NCBI GenBank assembly: GCA_037783545.1 | Contig: JBBELK010001646.1 | Span: forward strand, 31,191 to 95,190 | Source: Henricia sp. BOLD:AAB3569 | Taxonomy: Eukaryota; Echinodermata; Asteroidea; Spinulosida; Echinasteridae | Direction of reading: 5' to 3' | Length of the DNA: 64,000 nt | In this document: positions 1-12,600 of the stretch, one piece after another | Layout: every line of letters begins with the position of its first letter | How positions within the stretch are numbered: position 1 is the first letter of the stretch | Made by a program: the position numbers and the translations under genes | Notes under the pieces: generated by a model | Database searches by the model: none | What the model was told of the DNA's origin: nothing | Seen by the model: the letters and a program-made list of their open reading frames with translations, nothing else

Positions 1-337
1 TGGTCCAAACGTCGGCAAATTTGGAGGTCGAAAAATGTTCCGACGAACTTCAAATTTTGCATGCCCTAAACTCTCTATATTGCGCACTTGTCATACAAAA
101 TTGACAGACTTTCGCCGGGAAATGGCAGAGAAATTTCAAAGTTTAGAAAAAACTGGGTTGAGGCTTCCTGACTGCTCTCGCGCAAACCGTGGCTGTCTGT
201 ACACACCTCTTTGGGGTACTCCTGAGTTGTGCGCATGCTCAGTCATTCGGACTGTCGTTAACGCACCGCAGTTTGGCTCGGCAATTTGGTCAAAGTGTGG
301 TCCAAACGTCGGCAAATTTGGAGGTCGAAAAATGTTC

Positions 338-2100
338 CGATGAACTTCAAATTTTGCATGCCCTAAACTCTCTATATTGCGCACTTGTCATAAAAAAATG
401 ACAGACTTTCGCCGGGAAATGGCAGAGAAATTTCAAAGTTTAGAAAAAACTGGGTTGAGGCTTCCTGACTGCTCTCGCGCAAACCGTGGCTGTCTGTACA
501 CACCTCTTTGGGGTACTCCTGAGTTGTGCGCATGCTCAGTCATTCGGACTGTCGTTAACGCACCGCAGTTTGGCTCGGCAATTTGGTCAAAGTGTGGTCC
601 AAACGTCGGCAAAATTGGAGGTCGAAAAATGTTCCGACGAACTTCAAATGTTGCATGCCCTAAACTCTCTATATTGCGCACTTGTCATAAAAAATTGACA
701 GACTTTCGCCGGTAAATGGCAGAGAAATTTCGAAGTTTAGAAAAAACTGGGTTGAGGCTTTCTGACTGCTCTCGCGCAAACCGTGGCTGTCTGTATACAC
801 CTCTTTGGGGTACTCCTGAGTTGTGCGCATGCTCAGTCATTCGGACTGTTGTTAACGCACCGCAGTTTGGCTCGGCAATTTGGTCAAAGTGTGGTCCAAA
901 CGTCGGCAAATTTGGAGGTCGAAAAATGTTCCGACGAACTTCAAATTTTGCATGCCCTAAACTCTCTATATTGCGCACTTGTCAAAAAAAATTGACAGAC
1001 TTTCGCCGGGAAATGGCAGAGAAATTTCAAAGTTTAGAAAAAACTGGGTTGAGGCTTCCTGACTGCTCTCGCGCAAACCGTGGCTGTCTGTACACACCTC
1101 TTTGGGGTACTCCTGAGTTGTGCGCATGCTCAGTCATTCGGACTGTCGTTAACGCACCGCAGTTTGGCTCGGCAATTTGGTCAAAGTGTGGTCCAAACGT
1201 CGGCAAATTTGGAGGTCGAAAAATGTTCCGACGAACTTCAAATTTTGCATGCCCTAAACTCTCTATATTGCGCACTTGTCATAAAAAATTGACACACTTT
1301 CGCCGGGAAATGGCAGAGAAATTTCAAAGTTTAGAAAAAACTGGGTTGAGGCTTCCTGACTGCTCTCGCGCAAACCGTGGCTGTCTGTACACACCTCTTT
1401 GGGGTACTCCTGAGTTGTGCGCATGCTCAGTCATTCGGACTGTCGTTAACGCACCGCAGTTTGGCTCGGCAGTGTGGTCCAAACGTCGGCAAATTTGGAG
1501 GTCGAAAAATGTTCCGATGAACTTCAAATTTTGCATGCCCTAAACTCTCTATATTGCGCACTTGTCATAAAAAAATGACAGACTTTCGCCGGGAAATGGC
1601 AGAGAAATTTCAAAGTTTAGAAAAAACTGGGTTGAGGCTTCCTGACTGCTCTCGCGCAAACCGTGGCTGTCTGTACACACCTCTTTGGGGTACTCCTGAG
1701 TTGTGCGCATGCTCAGTCATTCGGACTGTCGTTAACGCACCGCAGTTTGGCTCGGCAATTTGGTCAAAGTGTGGTCCAAACGTCGGCAAAATTGGAGGTT
1801 GAAAAATGTTCCGACGAACTTCAAATGTTGCATGCCCTAAACTCTCTATATTGCGCACTTGTCATAAAAAATTGACAGACTTTCGCCGGGAAATGGCAGA
1901 GAAATTTCAAAGTTTAGAAAAAACTGGGTTGAGGCTTTCTGACTGCTCTCGCGCAAACCGTGGCTGTCTGTACACACCTCTTTGGGGTACTCCTGAGTTG
2001 TGCGCATGCTCAGTCATTCGGACTGTTGTTAACGCACCGCAGTTTGGCTCGGCAATTTGGTCAAAGTGTGGTCCAAACGTCGGCAAATTTGGAGGTCGAA
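338..2100 (+). repeat. Local higher-order repeat, 4 monomers, two partial copies
   Basis: A string of linked variants recurs with an offset of 1177 bases, which is four monomers minus an 11-base deletion. The variants are cgatgaac (338 and 1515), caaaattgg (near 610 and 1787), caaatgttgc, a ctttctgact variant and actgttgtt. The shared order shows duplication of a block of four monomers rather than independent mutation. The match fades after about 2.1 kb. Confidence 0.7.
1289..1574 (+). repeat. Short 286-bp monomer with an 11-base deletion
   Basis: This copy is 286 bp rather than 297. The normal text ctcggcaatttggtcaaagt is reduced so that ctcggc is followed directly by agtgtggtcc, with the junction at 1470/1471. 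The loss removes 11 bases next to the internal ggtcaaa/ggtccaaa near-repeat, which favours slippage. It shifts the forward reading frame without any sign of compensation, which argues against coding function. It is the only substantial length variant in the first 19 kb. Confidence 0.9.
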
Positions 2101-4475
2101 AAATGTTCCGACGAACTTCAAATTTTGCATGCCCTAAACTCTCTATATTGCGCACTTGTCATAAAAAATTGACAGACTTTCGCCGGGAAATGGCAGAGAA
2201 ATTTCAAAGTTTAGAAAAAACTGGGTTGAGGCTTCCTGACTGCTCTCGCGCAAACCGTGGCTGTCTGTACACACCTCTTTGGGGTACTCCTGAGTTGTGC
2301 GCATGCTCAGTCATTCGGACTGTCGTTAACGCACCGCAGTTTGGCTCGGCAATTTGGTCAAAGTGTGGTCCAAGCGTCGGCAAATTTGGAGGTCGAAAAA
2401 TTTTCCGACGAACTTCAAATTTTGCATGCCCTAAACTCTCTATATTGCGCACTTGTCATAAAAAATTTACAGACTTTCGCCGGGAAATGGCAGAGAAATT
2501 TCAAAGTTTAGAAAAAACTGGGTTGAGGCTTCCTGACTGCTCTCGCGCAAACCGTGGCTGTCTGTACACACCTCTTTGGGGTACTCCTGAGTTGTGCGCA
2601 TGCTCAGTCATTCGGACTGTCGTTAACGCACCGCAGTTTGGCTCGGCAATTTGGTTAAAGTGTGGTCCAAACGTCGGCAAATTTGGAGGTCGAAAAATGT
2701 TCCGACGAACTTCAAATTTTGCATGCCCTAAACTCTCTATATTGCGCACTTGTCATAAAAAATTGACAGACTTTCGCCGGGAAATGGCAGAGAAATTTCA
2801 AAGTTTAGAAAAAACTGGGTTGAGGCTTCCTGACTGCTCTCGCGCAAACCGTGGCTGTCTGTACACACCTCTTTGGGGTACTCCTGAGTTGTGCGCATGC
2901 TCAGTCATTCGGACTGTCGTTAACGCACCGCAGTTTGGCTCGGCAATTTGGTCAAAGTGTTGTCCAAACGTCGGCAAATTTGGAGGTCGAAAAATGTTCC
3001 GACGAACTTCAAATTTTGCATGCCCTAAACTCTCTATATTGCGCACTTGTCATAAAAAATTGACAGACTTTCGCCGGGAAATGGAAGAGAAATTTCAAAG
3101 TTTAGAAAAAACTGGGTTGAGGCTTCCTGACTGCTCTCGCGCAAACCGTGGCTGTCTGTACACACCTCTTTGGGGTACTCCTGAGTTGTGCGCATGCTCA
3201 GTCATTCGGACTGTCGTTAACGCACCGCAGTTTGGCTCGGCAATTTGGTCAAAGTGTGGTCCAAACGTCGGCAAATTTGGAGGTCGAAAAATGTTCCGAC
3301 GAACTTCAAATTTTGCATGCCCTAAACTCTCTATATTGCGCACTTGTCATAAAAAATTGACAGACTTTCGCCGGGAAATGGCAGAGAAATTTCAAAGTTT
3401 AGTAAAAACTGGGTTGAGGCTTCCTGACTGCTCTCGCGCAAACCGTGGCTGTCTGTACACACCTCTTTGGGGTACTCCTGAGTTGTGCGCATGCTCAGTC
3501 ATTCGGACTGTCGTTAACGCACCGCAGTTTGGCTCGGCAATTTGGTCAAAGTGTGGTCCAAACGTCGGCAAATTTGGAGGTCGAAAAATGTTCCGACGAA
3601 CTTCAAATTTTGCATGCCCTAAACTCTCTATATTGCGCACTTGTCATAAAAAATTGACAGAATTTCGCCGGGAAATGGAAGAGAAATTTCAAAGTTTAGA
3701 AAAAACTGGGTTGAGGCTTCCTGACTGCTCTCGCGCAAACCGTGGCTGTCTGTACACACCTCTTTGGGGTACTCCTGAGTTGTGCGCATGCTCAGTCATT
3801 CGGACTGTCGTTAACGCACCGCAGTTTGGCTCGGCAATTTGGTCAAAGTGTGGTCCAAACGTCGGCAAATTTGGAGGTCGAAAAATGTTCCGACGAACTT
3901 CAAATTTTGCATGCCCTAAACTCTCTATATTGCGCACTTGTCATAAAAAATTGACAGACTTTCGCCGGGAAATGGCAGAGAAATTTCAAAGTTTAGAAAA
4001 AACTGGGTTGAGGCTTCCTGACTGCTCTCGCGCAAACCGTGGCTGTCTGTACACACCTCTTTGGGGTACTCCTGAGTTGTGCGCATGCTCAGTCATTCGG
4101 ACTGTCGTTAACGCACCGCAGTTTGGCTCGGCAATTTGGTCAAAGTGTGGTCCAAACGTCGGCAAATTTGGAGGTCGAAAAATGTTCCGACGAACTTCAA
4201 ATTTTGCATGCCCTAAACTCTCTATATTGCGCACTTGTCATAAAAAATTGACAGACTTTCGCCGGGAAATGGCAGAGAAATTTCAAAGTTTAGAAAAAAC
4301 TGGGTTGAGGCTTCCTGACTGCTCTCGCGCAAACCGTGGCTGTCTGTACACACCTCTTTGGGGTACTCCTGAGTTGTGCGCATGCTCAGTCATTCGGACT
4401 GTCGTTAACGCACCGCAGTTTGGCTCGGCAATTTGGTCAAAGTGTGGTCCAAACGTCGGCAAATTTGGAGGTTGA
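1806..4475 (+). other. Longest apparent ORF (889 codons); not considered a gene
   Basis: The open frame exists because the monomer is 297 bp, 99 codons, and one forward frame lacks a stop. The conceptual product would be nine near-identical 99-residue repeats. Other long runs in the same frame lie at 8761-11421 and 11732-14377. Evidence against coding: variants are mostly amino-acid changing (Gly to Ser, Glu to Lys, Arg to Leu, Ala to Glu, Phe to Val); stops arise freely (gaggttgaa at 1799 and 4473, ggcatag at several sites, ggtaaatgg at 712); indels shift the frame without correction; and no start context, signal peptide or recognisable fold is visible. Reverse-strand runs of about 82 codons per monomer are further by-products. 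Confidence 0.9.
3951..4247 (+). repeat. Reference monomer of the 297-bp satellite
   Basis: This copy carries none of the local variants and serves as a reference, phased arbitrarily to start at ttgacagacttt. It is 297 bp, which is 99 codons exactly. Landmarks are tgtaca at 4048-4053, gcatgc at 4083-4088, gttaac at 4107-4112 and a second gcatgc at 4206-4211. A short near-direct repeat, cggcaatttgg at 4129-4139 and cggcaaatttgg at 4160-4171, contains tttgg at 4135-4139 and 4167-4171 with ccaaa at 4152-4156 between them, so alternative small hairpins are possible. I count 17 CpG dinucleotides, so CpG is not depleted. Two A-runs, in cataaaaaattg and ttagaaaaaactggg, are the usual places for one-base length changes. 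No CENP-B box matches the NTTCGNNNNANNCGGGN core. Confidence 0.95.
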
Positions 4476-6368
4476 AAAATGTTCCGACGAACTTCAAATT
4501 TTGCATGCCCTAAACTCTCTATATTGCGCACTTGTCATAAAAAATTGACAGACTTTCGCCGGGAAATGGCAGAGAAATTTCAAAGTTTACAAAAAACTGG
4601 GTTGAGGCTTCCTGACTGCTCTCGCGCAAACCGTGGCTGTCTGTACACACCTCTTTGGGGTACTCCTGAGTTGTGCGCATGCTCAGTCATTCGGACTGTC
4701 GTTAACGCACCGCAGTTTGGCTCGGCAATTTGGTCAAAGTGTGGTCCAAACGTCGGCAAATTTGGAGGTCGAAAAATGTTCCGACGAACTTCAAATTTTG
4801 CATGCCCTAAACTCTCTATATTGCGCACTTGTCATACAAAATTGACAGACTTTCGCCGGGAAATGGCAGAGAAATTTCAAAGTTTAGAAAAAACTGGGTT
4901 GAGGCTTCCTGACTGCTCTCGCGCAAACCGTGGTTGTCTGTACACACCTCTTTGGGGTACTCCTGAGTTGTGCGCATGCTCAGTCATTCGGACTGTCGTT
5001 AACGCACCGCAGTTTGGCTCGGCAATTTGGTCAAAGTGTGGTCCAAACGTCGGCAAATTTGGAGGTCGAAAAATGTTCCGACGAACTTCAAATTTTGCAT
5101 GCCCTAAACTCTCTATATTGCGCACTTGTCATAAAAAATTGACAGACTTTCGCCGGGAAATGGCATAGAAATTTCAAAGTTTAGAAAAAACTGGGTTGAG
5201 GCTACCTGACTGCTCTCGCGCAAACCGTGGCTGTCTGTACACACCTCTTTGGGGTACTCCTGAGTTGTGCGCATGCTCAGTCATTCGGACTGTCGTTAAC
5301 GCACCGCAGTTTGGCTCGGCAATTTGGTCAAAGTGTGGTCCAAACGTCGGCAAATTTGGAGGTCGAAAAATGTTCCGACGAACTTCAAATTTTGCATGCC
5401 CTAAACTCTCTATATTGCGCACTTGTCATAAAAAATTGACAGACTTTCGCCGGGAAATGGCAGAGAAATTTCAAAGTTTAGAAAAAACTGGGTTGAGGCT
5501 TCCTGACTGCTCTCGCGCAAACCGTGGCTGTCTGTACACACCTCTTTGGGGTACTCCTGAGTTGTGCGCATGCTCAGTTATTCGGACTGTCGTTAACGCA
5601 CCGCAGTTTGGCTCGGCAATTTGGTCAAAGTGTGGTCCAAACGTCGGCAAATTTGGAGGTCGAAAAATGTTCCGACGAACTTCAAATTTTGCATGCCCTA
5701 AACTCTCTATATTGCGCACTTGTCATAAAAAAATTGACAGACTTTCGCCGGGAAATGGCAGAGAAATTTCAAAGTTTAGAAAAAACTGGGTTGAGGCTTC
5801 CTGACTGCTCTCGCGCAAACCTTGGCTGTCTGTACACACCTCTTTGGGGTACTCCTGAGTTGTGCGCATGCTCAGTCATTCGGACTGTCGTTAACGCACC
5901 GCAGTTTGGCTCGGCAATTTGGTCAAAGTGTGGTCCAAACGTCGGCAAATTTGGAGGTCGAAAAATGTTCCGACGAACTTCAAATGTTGCATGCCCTAAA
6001 CTCTCTATATTGCGCACTTGTCATAAAAAATTGACAGACTTTCGCCGGGAAATGGCAGAGAAATTTCAAAGTTTAGAAAAAACTGGGTTGAGGCTTCCTG
6101 ACTGCTCTCGCGCAAACCGTGGCTGTCTGTACACACCTCTTTGGGGTACTCCTGAGTTGTGCGCATGCTCAGTCATTCGGACTGTCGTTAACGCACCGCA
6201 GTTTGGCTCGGCAATTTGGTCAAAGTGTGGTCCAAACGTCGGCAAATTTGGAGGTCGAAAAATGTTCCGACGAACTTCAAATTTTGCATGCCCTAAACTC
6301 TCTATATTGCGCACTTGTCATAAAAAATTGACAGACTTTCGCCAGGAAATGGCAGAGAAATTTCAAAG

Positions 6369-9300
6369 TTAAAAAAAAACTGGGTTGAAGCTTCCTGACT
6401 GCTCTCGCGCAAACCGTGGCTGTCTGTACACACCTCTTTGGGGTACTCCTGAGTTGTGCGCATGCTCAGTCATTCGGACTGTCGTTAACGCACCGCAGTT
6501 TGGCTCGGCAATTTGGTCAAAGTGTGGTCCAAACGTCGGCAAATTTGGAGGTCGAAAAATTTTCCGACGAACTTCAAATTTTGCATGCCCTAAACTCTCT
6601 ATATTGCGCACTTGTCATAAAAAATTGACAGACTTTCGCCGGGAAATGGCAGAGAAATTTCAAAGTTTAGAAAAAACTGGGTTGAGGCTTCCTGACTGCT
6701 CTCGCGCAAACCGTGGCTGTCTGTACACACCTCTTTGGGGTACTCCTGAGTTGTGCGCATGCTCAGTCATTCGGACTGTTGTTAACGCACCGCAGTTTGG
6801 CTCGGCAATTTGGTCAAAGTGTGGTCCAAACGTCGGCAAATTTGGAGGTCGAAAAATGTTCCGACGAACTTCAAATTTTGCATGCCCTAAACTCTCTATA
6901 TTGCGCACTTGTCATAAAAAATTGACAGACTTTCGCCGGGAAATGGCAGAGAAATTTCAAAGTTTAGAAAAAACTGGGTTGAGGCTTCCTGACTGCTCTC
7001 GCGCAAACCGTGGCTGTCTGTACACACCTCTTTGGGGTACTCCTGAGTTGTGCGCATGCTCAGTCATTCGGACTGTCGTTAACGCACCGCAGTTTGGCTC
7101 GGCAATTTGGTCAAAGTGTGGTCCAAACGTCGGCAAATTTGGAGGTCGAAAAATGTTCCGACGAACTTCAAATTTTGCATGCCCTAAACTCTCTATGTTG
7201 CGCACTTGTCATAAAAAATTGACAGACTTTCGCCGGGAAATGGCAGAGAAATTTCAAAGTTTAGAAAAAACTGGGTTGAGGCTTCCTGACTGCTCTCGCG
7301 CAAACCGTGGCTGTCTGTACACACCTCTTTTGGGTACTCCTGAGTTGTGCGCATGCTCAGTCATTCGGACTGTCGTTAACGCACCGCAGTTTGGCTCGGC
7401 AATTTGGTCAAAGTGTGGTCCAAACGTCGGCAAATTTGGAGGTCGAAAAATGTTCCGACGAACTTCAAATTTTGCATGCCCTAAACTCTCTATATTGCGC
7501 ACTTGTCATAAAAAATTGACAGACTTTCGCCGGGAAATGGCAGAGAAATTTCAAAGTTAAAAAAAAACTGGGTTGAAGCTTCCTGACTGCTCTCGCGCAA
7601 ACCGTGGCTGTCTGTACACACCTCTTTGGGGTACTCCTGAGTTGTGCGCATGCTCAGTCATTCGGACTGTCGTTAACGCACCGCAGTTTGGCTCGGCAAT
7701 TTGGTCAAAGTGTGGTCCAAACGTCGGCAAATTTGGAGGTCGAAAAATTTTCCGACGAACTTCAAATTTTGCATGCCCTAAACTCTCTATATTGCGCACT
7801 TGTCATAAAAAATTGACAGACTTTCGCCGGGAAATGGCAGAGAAATTTCAAAGTTTAGAAAAAACTGGGTTGAGGCTTCCTGACTGCTCTCGCGCAAACC
7901 GTGGCTGTCTGTACACACCTCTTTGGGGTACTCCTGAGTTGTGCGCATGCTCAGTCATTCGGACTGTTGTTAACGCACCGCAGTTTGGCTCGGCAATTTG
8001 GTCAAAGTGTGGTCCAAACGTCGGCAAATTTGGAGGTCGAAAAATGTTCCGACGAACTTCAAATTTTGCATGCCCTAAACTCTCTATATTGCGCACTTGT
8101 CATAAAAAATTGACAGACTTTCGCCGGGAAATGGCAGAGAAATTTCAAAGTTTAGAAAAAACTGGGTTGAGGCTTCCTGACTGCTCTCGCGCAAACCGTG
8201 GCTGTCTGTACACACCTCTTTGGGGTACTCCTGAGTTGTGCGCATGCTCAGTCATTCGGACTGTCGTTAACGCACCGCAGTTTGGCTCGGCAATTTGGTC
8301 AAAGTGTGGTCCAAACGTCGGCAAATTTGGAGGTCGAAAAATGTTCCGACGAACTTCAAATTTTGCATGCCCTAAACTCTCTATGTTGCGCACTTGTCAT
8401 AAAAAATTGACAGACTTTCGCCGGGAAATGGCAGAGAAATTTCAAAGTTTAGAAAAAACTGGGTTGAGGCTTCCTGACTGCTCTCGCGCAAACCGTGGCT
8501 GTCTGTACACACCTCTTTGGGGTACTCCTGAGTTGTGCGCATGCTCAGTCATTCGGACTGTCGTTAACGCACCGCAGTTTGGCTCGGCAATTTGGTCAAA
8601 GTGTGGTCCAAACGTCGGCAAATTTGGAGGTCGAAAAATGTTCCGACGAACTTCAAATTTTGCATGCCCTAAACTCTCTATATTGCGCACTTGTCATAAA
8701 AAATTGACAGACTTTCGCCGGGAAATGGCAGAGAAATTTCAAAGTTAAAAAAAAACTGGGTTGAAGCTTCCTGACTGCTCTCGCGCAAACCGTGGCTGTC
8801 TGTACACACCTCTTTGGGGTACTCCTGAGTTGTGCGCATGCTCAGTCATTCGGACTGTCGTTAACGCACCGCAGTTTGGCTCGGCAATTTGGTCAAAGTG
8901 TGGTCCAAACGTCGGCAAATTTGGAGGTCGAAAAATTTTCCGACGAACTTCAAATTTTGCATGCCCTAAACTCTCTATATTGCGCACTTGTCATAAAAAA
9001 TTGACAGACTTTCGCCGGGAAATGGCAGAGAAATTTCAAAGTTTAGAAAAAACTGGGTTGAGGCTTCCTGACTGCTCTCGCGCAAACCGTGGCTGTCTGT
9101 ACACACCTCTTTGGGGTACTCCTGAGTTGTGCGCATGCTCAGTCATTCGGACTGTTGTTAACGCACCGCAGTTTGGCTCGGCAATTTGGTCAAAGTGTGG
9201 TCCAAACGTCGGCAAATTTGGAGGTCGAAAAATGTTCCGACGAACTTCAAATTTTGCATGCCCTAAACTCTCTATATTGCGCACTTGTCATAAAAAATTG

Positions 9301-9635
9301 ACAGACTTTCGCCGGGAAATGGCAGAGAAATTTCAAAGTTTAGAAAAAACTGGGTTGAGGCTTCCTGACTGCTCTCGCGCAAACCGTGGCTGTCTGTACA
9401 CACCTCTTTGGGGTACTCCTGAGTTGTGCGCATGCTCAGTCATTCGGACTGTCGTTAACGCACCGCAGTTTGGCTCGGCAATTTGGTCAAAGTGTGGTCC
9501 AAACGTCGGCAAATTTGGAGGTCGAAAAATGTTCCGACGAACTTCAAATTTTGCATGCCCTAAACTCTCTATGTTGCGCACTTGTCATAAAAAATTGACA
9601 GACTTTCGCCGGGAAATGGCAGAGAAATTTCAAAG
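6369..9635 (+). repeat. Higher-order repeat of 4 monomers (1188 bp), three copies
   Basis: Three successive blocks begin at 6369, 7557 and 8745, exactly 1188 bases apart. Each block has the same ordered set of marked monomers. The first has an aagttaaaaaaaaactggg run, then ttgaagc and a ttttccg variant. The second has actgttgtt, the third has ctctatgttg, and the fourth is plain. The third block keeps the first three types but its fourth monomer belongs to the larger nine-monomer unit that follows. One private change, ctcttttggg near 7327, marks only the first block. This is textbook higher-order repeat structure made by unequal exchange. Confidence 0.92.
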
Positions 9636-12600
9636 TTTAGAAAAAACTGGGTTGAGGCTTCCTGACTGCTCTCGCGCAAACCGTGGCTGTCTGTACACAC
9701 CTCTTTGGGGTACTCCTGAGTTGTGCGCATGCTCAGTCATTCGGACTGTCGTTAACGCACCGCAGTTTGGCTCGGCAATTTGGTTAAAGTGTGGTCCAAA
9801 CGTCGGCAAATTTGGAGGTCGAAACATGTTCCGACGAACTTCAAATTTTGCATGCCCTAAACTCTCTATATTGCGCACTTGTCATAAAAAATTGACAGAC
9901 TTTCGCCGGGAAATGGAAGAGAAATTTCAAAGTTTAGAAAAAACTGGGTTGAGGCTTCCTGACTGCTCTCGCGCAAACCGTGGCTGTCTGTACACACCTC
10001 TTTGGGGTACTCCTGAGTTGTGCGCATGCTCAGTCATTCGGACTGTCGTTAACGCACCGCAGTTTGGCTCGGCAATTTGGTCAAAGTGTGGTCCAAACGT
10101 CGGCAAATTTGGAGGTCGAAAAATGTTCCGACGAACTTCAAATTTTGCATGCCCTAAACTCTCTATATTGCGCACTTGTCATAAAAAATTGACAGACTTT
10201 CGCCGGGAAATGGCAGAGAAATTTCAAAGTTTAGAAAAAACTGGGTTGAGGCTTCCTGACTGCTCTCGCGCAAACCGTGGCTGTCTGTACACACCTCTTT
10301 GGGGTACTCCTGAGTTGTGCGCATGCTCAGTCATTCGGACTGTCGTTAACGCACCGCAGTTTGGCTCGGCAATTTGGTCAAAGTGTGGTCCAAGCGTCGG
10401 CAAATTTGGAGGTCGAAAAATGTTCCGACGAACTTCAAATTTTGCATGCCCTAAACTCTCTATATTGCGCACTTGTCATAAAAAATTGACAGACTTTCAC
10501 CGGGAAATGGCAGAGAAATTTCAAAGTTTAGAAAAAACTGGGTTGAGGCTTCCTGACTGCTCTCGCGCAAACCGTGGCTGTCTGTACACACCTCTTTGGG
10601 GTACTCCTGAGTTGTGCGCATGCTCAGTCATTCGGACTGTCGTTAACGCACCGCAGTTTGGCTCGGCAATTTGGTTAAAGTGTGGTCCAAACGTCGGCAA
10701 ATTTGGAGGTCGAAAAATGTTCCGACGAACTTCAAATTTTGCATGCCCTAAACTCTCTATATTGCGCACTTGTCATAAAAAATTGACAGACTTTCGCCGG
10801 GAAATGGCAGAGAAATTTCAAAGTTTAGAAAAAACTGGGTTGAGGCTTCCTGACTGCTCTCGCGCAAACCGTGGCTGTCTGTACACACCTCTTTGGGGTA
10901 CTCCTGAGTTGTGCGCATGCTCAGTCATTCGGACTGTCGTTAACGCACCGCAGTTTGGCTCGGCAATTTGGTCAAAGTGTGGTCCAAACGTCGGCAAATT
11001 TGGAGGTCGAAAAATGTTCCGACGAACTTCAAATTTTGCATGCCCTAAACTCTCTATGTTGCGCACTTGTCATAAAAAATTGACAGACTTTCGCCGGGAA
11101 ATGGCAGAGAAATTTCAAAGTTTAGAAAAAACTGGGTTGAGGCTTCCTGACTGCTCTCGCGCAAACCGTGGCTGTCTGTACACACCTCTTTGGGGTACTC
11201 CTGAGTTGTGCGCATGCTCAGTCATTCGGACTGTCGTTAACGCACCGCAGTTTGGCTCGGCAATTTGGTCAAAGTGTGGTCCAAACGTCGGCAAATTTGG
11301 AGGTCGAAAAATGTTCCGACGAACTTCAAATTTTGCATGCCCTAAACTCTCTATATTGCGCACTTGTCATAAAAAATTGACAGACTTTCGCCGGGAAATG
11401 GCAGAGAAATTTCAAAGTTAAAAAAAAACTGGGTTGAAGCTTCCTGACTGCTCTCGCGCAAACCGTGGCTGTCTGTACACACCTCTTTGGGGTACTCCTG
11501 AGTTGTGCGCATGCTCAGTCATTCGGACTGTCGTTAACGCACCGCAGTTTGGCTCGGCAATTTGGTCAAAGTGTGGTCCAAACGTCGGCAAATTTGGAGG
11601 TCGAAAAATTTTCCGACGAACTTCAAATTTTGCATGCCCTAAACTCTCTATATTGCGCACTTGTCATAAAAAATTGACAGACTTTCGCCGGGAAATGGCA
11701 GAGAAATTTCAAAGTTTAGAAAAAAACTGGGTTGAGGCTTCCTGACTGCTCTCGCGCAAACCGTGGCTGTCTGTACACACCTCTTTGGGGTACTCCTGAG
11801 TTGTGCGCATGCTCAGTCATTCGGACTGTTGTTAACGCACCGCAGTTTGGCTCGGCAATTTGGTCAAAGTGTGGTCCAAACGTCGGCAAATTTGGAGGTC
11901 GAAAAATGTTCCGACGAACTTCAAATTTTGCATGCCCTAAACTCTCTATATTGCGCACTTGTCATAAAAAATTGACAGACTTTCGCCGGGAAATGGCAGA
12001 GAAATTTCAAAGTTTAGAAAAAACTGGGTTGAGGCTTCCTGACTGCTCTCGCGCAAACCGTGGCTGTCTGTACACACCTCTTTGGGGTACTCCTGAGTTG
12101 TGCGCATGCTCAGTCATTCGGACTGTCGTTAACGCACCGCAGTTTGGCTCGGCAATTTGGTCAAAGTGTGGTCCAAACGTCGGCAAATTTGGAGGTCGAA
12201 AAATGTTCCGACGAACTTCAAATTTTGCATGCCCTAAACTCTCTATGTTGCGCACTTGTCATAAAAAATTGACAGACTTTCGCCGGGAAATGGCAGAGAA
12301 ATTTCAAAGTTTAGAAAAAACTGGGTTGAGGCTTCCTGACTGCTCTCGCGCAAACCGTGGCTGTCTGTACACACCTCTTTGGGGTACTCCTGAGTTGTGC
12401 GCATGCTCAGTCATTCGGACTGTCGTTAACGCACCGCAGTTTGGCTCGGCAATTTGGTTAAAGTGTGGTCCAAACGTCGGCAAATTTGGAGGTCGAAACA
12501 TGTTCCGACGAACTTCAAATTTTGCATGCCCTAAACTCTCTATATTGCGCACTTGTCATAAAAAATTGACAGACTTTCGCCGGGAAATGGAAGAGAAATT

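Noticed and set aside
3951-3956. Bacterial -35 element ttgaca in each monomer, with a tatattg that might be a -10
   Set aside because: The motifs are not at a 16-18 base spacing in the right order, recur only with the satellite period, and sit in eukaryotic DNA.
3963-3979. CENP-B box at tttcgccgggaaatggc
   Set aside because: It has TTCG but lacks the required A at core position 10 and the final CGGG in the NTTCGNNNNANNCGGGN pattern. The reverse strand has no match either.
3986-4234. Reverse-strand open frame of 82 codons repeated in almost every monomer
   Set aside because: It recurs with the 297-bp period only because the monomer does. It has no family resemblance and no promoter or start context.
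8761-11421. An 886-codon open frame that looks like a tandem-repeat protein gene
   Set aside because: It is the satellite read in a stop-free frame. Neighbouring copies of the same frame contain stops and frameshifts, variants are mostly non-synonymous, and no gene signals flank it.
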